Positions 59,965 through 64,000 of a DNA stretch of 64,000 nt are shown in pieces. The translations under genes and the position numbers were made by a program. The DNA is from Patulibacter minatonensis DSM 18081. Lineage in GTDB: Bacteria; Actinomycetota; Thermoleophilia; Solirubrobacterales; Solirubrobacteraceae. The first letter of the stretch is position 1. Each line of letters opens with the position of its first letter. The notes under the pieces were generated by a model that ran no database searches, was not told the DNA's origin, and saw only the letters and a list, made by a program, of their open reading frames with translations. The stretch lies in contig NZ_KI912613.1 in NCBI RefSeq assembly GCF_000519325.1, positions 1,477,317-1,541,316 on the forward strand, written 5' to 3'.

Positions 59965-60726
59965 CTACGGGCGCCCGGCCGGCTTCGCCGCGGCCAGGGC
60001 GCTCTTGACCTTGGCGGCGTCGACGCCGAGCTCCTTGGCGAGCGCCGTGGCCTCGGCGTCCTCGCGGGCGGTGTGCGCGGCCTCGAGGGCCTTCGTGACC
60101 TCCGCCTCGGTCTTGTCGGTCTTCTTCGCCAGCGCGGTCACGAGGGTCGAGTCGTCGCCGCCGGGACCGCCGTGGCCGCCATGGCCGCCCTGGCCGCCCT
60201 GGCCGCGCTGGGCATCGAAGACCGCCTGGACGTCCGTGGTGCTCGCGCCGAGCGCCTTGGCGATCGCCGTGATCTGGTCGCCCTTCTGGTCGTCCTTCGT
60301 GCCGCGGGTCGCCTCGAGGGCGGCCTGCAGCTTCGCCTCGGTCACGCCGAGCGTCTTGGCCAGCGCGGCGGTGTCGACGCCGTGGCCGCCCCGTCCGCCG
60401 TGGTCGCCGCCGCGACCGCCGAAGCCGCCGGCGTGCGTGCCGGTGACCTTGAAGTCCTTGTCGAGCTCGACCTCGACCTCGGTGCCGTCGGTCTTGCGGA
60501 CCTCGGCCTCGTACGTCCCGTCGTTCCGGCTCTGGATCCCGACGAGCGTGCTGCCCGGGTACTTCGCGAGCGCCGCGTCGGACGCGGAGGAGAAGGTGGT
60601 GGACGTCAGCGGTGTCGGGGCGCTGGAGGACGAGGTGGCGGCGTACGCGCCGCCGCCGATCCCGAGCACGCCGACCGCGGCGAGGACGACGGTCTTGGAC
60701 TTGAACGACTTGATCATGGGCGCCAT
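59965..60726 (-). CDS. Secreted PepSY-like protein with helical repeats, second copy
   Basis: A 253-residue exported protein. The signal peptide (about 1-33) is followed by a PepSY-like unit (about 45-95) with [15 protein letters not shown] and [22 protein letters not shown], matching the first copy at 56990. A Gly/His/Asp/Arg linker ([12 protein letters not shown]) and four tandem helical repeats of about 35-40 residues follow, each like [19 protein letters not shown], with more Gly/His between repeats 2 and 3. The start is ATG 60726 or, 9 bases later, ATG 60717. It is divergent from sensor kinase 2. Probably an envelope accessory of that system. Confidence 0.8.
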   Translation of the reverse strand: MAPMIKSFKSKTVVLAAVGVLGIGGGAYAATSSSSAPTPLTSTTFSSASDAALAKYPGSTLVGIQSRNDGTYEAEVRKTDGTEVEVELDKDFKVTGTHAGGFGGRGGDHGGRGGHGVDTAALAKTLGVTEAKLQAALEATRGTKDDQKGDQITAIAKALGASTTDVQAVFDAQRGQGGQGGHGGHGGPGGDDSTLVTALAKKTDKTEAEVTKALEAAHTAREDAEATALAKELGVDAAKVKSALAAAKPAGRP

Positions 60727-60787
60727 CCTGCGGCCGCCGCATGGGAGGACCCCGGCCGTTGGCTGAGATTCCGCTGGGAGCGGCGCT

Positions 60788-60819
60788 CTCACCTCGCGTT
60801 CATCGGGAGGCAGCAGACT
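60788..60819 (+). promoter_or_regulatory. Direct-repeat promoter of sensor kinase 2
   Basis: CTCACC (60788-60793), 5 bases, TTCATC (60799-60804), 9 bases, CAGACT -10 (60814-60819), then 6 bases to the GTG at 60826. It has the same dimensions as the other four sites. Confidence 0.72.
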
Positions 60820-60825
60820 GCACGG

Positions 60826-62217
60826 GTGCCCTTGCGCCCCGCACGCCTCTTCGCCCGGCTCCCGATCCGGATACGCGTCGCTGCGGCGTTCGCGCTCGTC
60901 ATGGCGGTCCTCCTGACCGTCGCGGGCGCGGGCCTGTACGTCGCGCTGGGCGCCACGCTGAAGTCCGGGGTCGACGACGGGCTGCGCACGCGGTCGTCGG
61001 ACGTCGCCGCGCTCGCCACCGACGCGGCCTCCGAGCCCCGCAGCGCGAGCCCGCTGACGGAGCGCGGCGAGACGGTCGCCCAGATCCTCGCGGTCGACGG
61101 CCGCGTGATGGACTCCTCGACCGCGCTCGGGACCCGGCGGCTCCTCACGCCCGCGCAGGTCCGCCGGGCGGCCGTGGGGCAGATCTTCGTCGAGCGGCCG
61201 ACGATCAGGCCCGTCGACGCCGACGACCGGACGCGGCTCCTGGCCCGCCCGATCACCGCGGCCGGGCAGCGCGTGATCGTCGTCGTCGGCGCCTCCCTGG
61301 AGCCGATCGAGGTGGCGCAGCACCGGCTCGCCAAGCTGCTCCTCGTCGGCGGACCGGTGCTCCTGCTGCTCGCGTCCGTCGCCGGCTACGGGGCCGCGGC
61401 CGGGGCGCTCCGCCCGATGGAGCGGATGCGGCGGGCGGCGTCGACGATCCGCACGGGGCGCTCGGGGACCCGCCTCGAGGTGCCGCCGGCGGGCGACGAG
61501 GTCTCGCGCCTCGCCGACACGCTGAACGGGATGCTCGACCGCCTCGACGACGCGTTCCGCCGCGAGCGCGCCTTCGTCGACGACGCGAGCCACGAGATGC
61601 GCACGCCGCTCGCGCTCGTGAAGGGCGAGCTCGAGCTCGCGATGCGCGACGGCGCCTCGTACGACGACCTGCGCGAGGCGATCGTCGCCGCGGCCGAGGA
61701 GAACGACCGGCTCGTGCGGCTCGCCGAGGACCTCCTCGTCCTCGCGCGCGCGGACGACGGCGCGATGCCGCCACGGGTCGAGGTGATCGTGCTGGACGAG
61801 CTCGTCGAGCAGGTCCGGGCGCGGATCGGCCCGACCGCCGACGCCCTCGCGCTCGACCCCGCCGCGTCCGGATGCGTGCTCCGCGGGGACGAGTCCCGGC
61901 TCGAGCGGGTGCTGACGAACCTCGTCCGCAACGCCCTGGACGCCGGCGCGACGCGCGTCGACGTGCAGGTCCGCGAGCTGGCGTCCGTCGTCGAGGTCCA
62001 CGTCCTCGACGACGGCCCGGGCTTCCCCGACGCGTTCCTCGCGCGGGCGTTCGAGCGCTTCGCCCGCGCGGACGAGGCCCGCGGCCGGGGCGGCACCGGC
62101 CTGGGGCTGGCGATCGTCCGGTCGACCGCCGAGGCGCACGGCGGCACGGCGGGGGCGGCGAACCGGCCGGAGGGCGGCGCCGACGTCTGGTTCGCCCTGC
62201 CGGCGGTCGCGGGCTGA
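60826..62217 (+). CDS. Sensor histidine kinase (EnvZ/CusS type), system 2
   Basis: A 463-residue membrane kinase. Transmembrane helices lie at about 15-38 and 165-188 with an extracytoplasmic domain between them (about 40-163). HAMP (about 190-240), H-box [14 protein letters not shown] (about 252), N-box [10 protein letters not shown] and G-boxes DDGPGF and [10 protein letters not shown] follow. The GTG start at 60826 is fixed by the promoter: a CAGACT -10 ends 6 bases before it, so the mRNA is leaderless. It is followed 50 bases later by its regulator, which has its own copy of the same promoter. The gene order kinase then regulator is the reverse of system 1. Confidence 0.93.
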   Translation: MPLRPARLFARLPIRIRVAAAFALVMAVLLTVAGAGLYVALGATLKSGVDDGLRTRSSDVAALATDAASEPRSASPLTERGETVAQILAVDGRVMDSSTALGTRRLLTPAQVRRAAVGQIFVERPTIRPVDADDRTRLLARPITAAGQRVIVVVGASLEPIEVAQHRLAKLLLVGGPVLLLLASVAGYGAAAGALRPMERMRRAASTIRTGRSGTRLEVPPAGDEVSRLADTLNGMLDRLDDAFRRERAFVDDASHEMRTPLALVKGELELAMRDGASYDDLREAIVAAAEENDRLVRLAEDLLVLARADDGAMPPRVEVIVLDELVEQVRARIGPTADALALDPAASGCVLRGDESRLERVLTNLVRNALDAGATRVDVQVRELASVVEVHVLDDGPGFPDAFLARAFERFARADEARGRGGTGLGLAIVRSTAEAHGGTAGAANRPEGGADVWFALPAVAG

Positions 62218-62228
62218 GCGGCCGGCCT

Positions 62229-62260
62229 TTCATCCTGGTCTCATCTTGCGTCGTCAACGT
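62229..62260 (+). promoter_or_regulatory. Direct-repeat promoter of response regulator 2
   Basis: TTCATC (62229-62234), 5 bases, CTCATC (62240-62245), 9 bases, CAACGT -10 (62255-62260), then 7 bases to the ATG at 62268. Confidence 0.75.
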
Positions 62261-62267
62261 CGCGCCC

Positions 62268-62954
62268 ATGCGCGTACTGGTCGTCGAGGACGACGTGAAG
62301 ATGAGCGGTCTCCTGAAGCGCGGGCTGGCCGCGGACGGGCTCGTCGTCGACCTCGCGCGCGACGGGGAGCTCGGGCTGGAGATGGCGCGTTCGAGCGAGT
62401 ACGACGCGATCGTCCTCGACGTGATGCTCCCCGGTCGCGACGGCTTCGAGGTGTGCCGGGCCCTCCGCGAGGACGGCGTCTGGGCACCGGTGCTGATGCT
62501 GACCGCACGGGACTCCGTCGACGACCGCGTCCGGGGCCTGGACACGGGCGCGGACGACTACCTGACGAAGCCGTTCTCGTTCGTCGAGCTCGGCGCCCGG
62601 CTGCGGGCGCTCGCGCGGCGGGGCCCGATCGAGCGGCCCGCGACGATCACGGTCGGGGACCTCCACCTCGACCCCGCGACCCGCGGCGTCCGCCGGGGCG
62701 ACGTGGAGATCGAGCTCTCCCCGAAGGAGTTCGCGCTGCTCGAGACGTTCATGCGTCGCCCCGGCCGGGTGCTCGACCGCTACGCCCTGCTCGAGCACGC
62801 CTGGGACTACGGGTACGAGCGGCGATCGAACGTCGTCGAGGTGTACGTCCGCTACCTGCGCGAGAAGGTCGACCGCCCGTTCGGCGTCACCTCGATCGAG
62901 ACGGTCCGCGGCGCCGGGTACCGCCTGCGCCGCGACGGTGGCGCCGTCGCCTGA
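62268..62954 (+). CDS. OmpR-family response regulator, system 2
   Basis: A 228-residue regulator. The receiver (about 1-120) has phospho-acceptor Asp in IVLDVMLPG (about 51) and Lys in YLTKPFSF. The DNA-binding winged helix (about 128-222) has LSPKEFALLETFM and NVVEVYVRYLREKVD. Same length and closely similar to regulator 1. The leaderless start is fixed by CAACGT 7 bases upstream. It probably binds the CTCATC-N5-CTCATC repeats found here and at the next gene, giving autoregulation. Confidence 0.94.
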   Translation: MRVLVVEDDVKMSGLLKRGLAADGLVVDLARDGELGLEMARSSEYDAIVLDVMLPGRDGFEVCRALREDGVWAPVLMLTARDSVDDRVRGLDTGADDYLTKPFSFVELGARLRALARRGPIERPATITVGDLHLDPATRGVRRGDVEIELSPKEFALLETFMRRPGRVLDRYALLEHAWDYGYERRSNVVEVYVRYLREKVDRPFGVTSIETVRGAGYRLRRDGGAVA

Positions 62955-62983
62955 CCCGCCTCCCCGGGACCGCCGCCGGCGGA

Positions 62984-63015
62984 CTCATGGAGGACTCATC
63001 TGGGGTCGGCACGGT
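62984..63015 (+). promoter_or_regulatory. Direct-repeat promoter of the COG4705-like gene
   Basis: CTCATG (62984-62989), 5 bases, CTCATC (62995-63000), 9 bases, CACGGT -10 (63010-63015), then 7 bases to the ATG at 63023. Confidence 0.75.
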
Positions 63016-63022
63016 GGTGCGC

Positions 63023-63850
63023 ATGACGACGACCACCACCCACCCCGGAGCAGCCGCTTCGGCATCGCGCGGACGCGCGATGCTGAACAAGGTCCCCGAG
63101 GTCACCCTCTACTTCTGGATCATCAAGATCCTGGCGACGACGGTCGGCGAGACCGCGGCCGACTACCTGAACGTCAATCTGAACTTCGGGCTGACGAACA
63201 CGACGTACGTGACCGGAGCACTGCTGATCGCGATCCTCGTGGTCCAGTTCCGCCTACGGAAGTACGTCCCGGCCATCTACTGGCTGGCGATCGTGTTCAT
63301 CAGCGTGTTCGGCACGCTGATCACCGACAACCTGACCGACGCGGCGAACGTCCCCCTGCAGACGAGCACCATCGTCTTCGCCGTGATCCTCGCCGGCGTC
63401 TTCGCGACCTGGTTCGCCGTCGAGCGGACGCTGTCGATCCACTCGATCGTCACGAGCAAGCGCGAGGGCTTCTACTGGCTGACGATCCTCTTCACGTTCG
63501 CGCTGGGCACGGCCGCGGGCGACCTCTTCGCGGAGCAGATCGGCCTCGGCTTCTTCGTCTCCGCCCTCATCTTCGCCGGCGTCATCGCGATCATCACGGT
63601 CGCCCACCTGCGGTTCGGGCTGAACGCGGTCCTCGCCTTCTGGCTGGCCTACATCCTGACCCGCCCGCTGGGCGCGTCGATCGGCGACCTCCTGTCGCAG
63701 GCGAAGGCCGACGGCGGCCTCGGGCTCGGCACCACGGGGACGAGCTACATCTTCCTCGCGATCATCCTGGCGCTCGTCGTCTTCCTCACGAAGACGAAGC
63801 GCGACGTGATCGAGGTCCAGCGCGGCGAGCTGGACGCCGAGGCCGTCTGA
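63023..63850 (+). CDS. COG4705-like multi-pass membrane protein
   Basis: A 275-residue protein with about seven or eight transmembrane segments. It opens NKVPEVTLYFWIIKILATTV and GETAADYLNV, and a second half begins GFYWLTILFTFALGTAAGDLFAEQ, so it looks like a tandem duplication, as in COG4705 membrane proteins of unknown function. Such genes are often found beside two-component systems and may respond to membrane or metal stress; that is from memory. The leaderless promoter is identical in design to that of the regulator just upstream, so it is very likely a direct target. Confidence 0.82.
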   Translation: MTTTTTHPGAAASASRGRAMLNKVPEVTLYFWIIKILATTVGETAADYLNVNLNFGLTNTTYVTGALLIAILVVQFRLRKYVPAIYWLAIVFISVFGTLITDNLTDAANVPLQTSTIVFAVILAGVFATWFAVERTLSIHSIVTSKREGFYWLTILFTFALGTAAGDLFAEQIGLGFFVSALIFAGVIAIITVAHLRFGLNAVLAFWLAYILTRPLGASIGDLLSQAKADGGLGLGTTGTSYIFLAIILALVVFLTKTKRDVIEVQRGELDAEAV

Positions 63851-63924
63851 GCGACGCAGGGCCGGCAGGGCGGACGGCGGGCCGCGAGGCCCGTCGCGCC
63901 AGGTCGGTCCGAGCGCGCGCCGCT

Positions 63925-63956
63925 CTCATCGACGACTCATCTTCGGGTCCTACCGT
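63925..63956 (+). promoter_or_regulatory. Fifth direct-repeat promoter, for a gene beyond the window
   Basis: CTCATC (63925-63930), 5 bases, CTCATC (63936-63941), 9 bases, TACCGT -10 (63951-63956). This is the best match of the five. No start codon follows at 6-7 bases, so this transcript has a leader, and the gene is right of the window. Confidence 0.7.
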
Positions 63957-63963
63957 GGTCCGC

Positions 63964-63996
63964 GCCGTCGCTCGAACCTCCTTGACGAGCGACGGC
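63964..63996. repeat. 10-bp inverted repeat in the leader at the window's right edge
   Basis: GCCGTCGCTC (63964-63973) and GAGCGACGGC (63987-63996) pair perfectly around 13 bases. They would form a hairpin near the 5' end of the transcript from the promoter at 63925-63956. The loop contains CCTCC. Confidence 0.6.
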
Positions 63997-64000
63997 ACCC

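Overview
This is a 64 kb piece of a very GC-rich chromosome. Gene content and style (long antisense shadow frames, GTG starts, GTGA/ATGA gene overlaps, many secreted Ig-like proteins ending in Arg/Val-rich strands, methylmalonyl-CoA mutase in two subunits, a DtxR-like box) point to an actinobacterium. A deep-branching Thermoleophilia/Solirubrobacterales member such as Patulibacter or Conexibacter is my best guess, but that is inference. No rRNA, tRNA, phage, transposase or CRISPR locus is visible.

Layout. (1) 1-2.26 kb: a BigR-like ArsR repressor, a persulfide-dioxygenase/rhodanese fusion and a TauE/SafE exporter (cut by the window edge), with a palindromic operator over the promoter. (2) 2.3-9.0 kb: a DsbA-like thioredoxin, a TDT-family transporter and both methylmalonyl-CoA mutase subunits. 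(3) 9.3-13.6 kb: secreted hypothetical proteins, a flippase-like membrane protein, a 62-bp tandem repeat tract and one frameshifted small gene. (4) 13.6-19.0 kb: a cobalamin riboswitch followed by two paralogous binding lipoproteins flanking a SAM methyltransferase, then a FecCD permease and an ATPase: a B12/corrinoid importer. (5) 19.1-28.1 kb: patatin, zinc alcohol dehydrogenase, PurU, Uma2, an NfeD/flotillin pair, a secreted GH5 enzyme and a repeat-rich intergenic tract. (6) 28.2-31.9 kb: a second cobalamin riboswitch controlling metE (carrying an apparent 1-nt deletion) and a short core-MetE-like gene. (7) 32.9-56.9 kb: an iron block. Five copies of a TTAGG-N4-CCTnA box resembling the DtxR/IdeR iron box lie next to a secreted propeller protein, an operon of secreted proteins that share an LPPGGxV mature N-terminus, a ferric-siderophore importer with a Fes-type esterase, a flavin-linked NqrB-FNR reductase, a cupredoxin, and an aryl carrier protein plus EntF-like serine NRPS. 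Two very large surface proteins sit inside this block. (8) 57.0-64.0 kb: two OmpR/EnvZ-type two-component systems, two PepSY-like secreted proteins and a COG4705-like membrane protein, linked by five promoters with the same design.

How it fits together. B12 uptake feeds methylmalonyl-CoA mutase and shuts off the B12-independent methionine synthase. The iron block looks like a complete catecholate triserine-lactone cycle of assembly, uptake, hydrolysis and reduction, except that the dihydroxybenzoate synthesis genes, the aryl-AMP ligase and an uptake ATPase are missing here. The last block looks like one self-controlled envelope-sensing regulon. Many genes carry a TAnnnT-like -10 element six or seven bases before the start codon, so leaderless mRNAs seem common.
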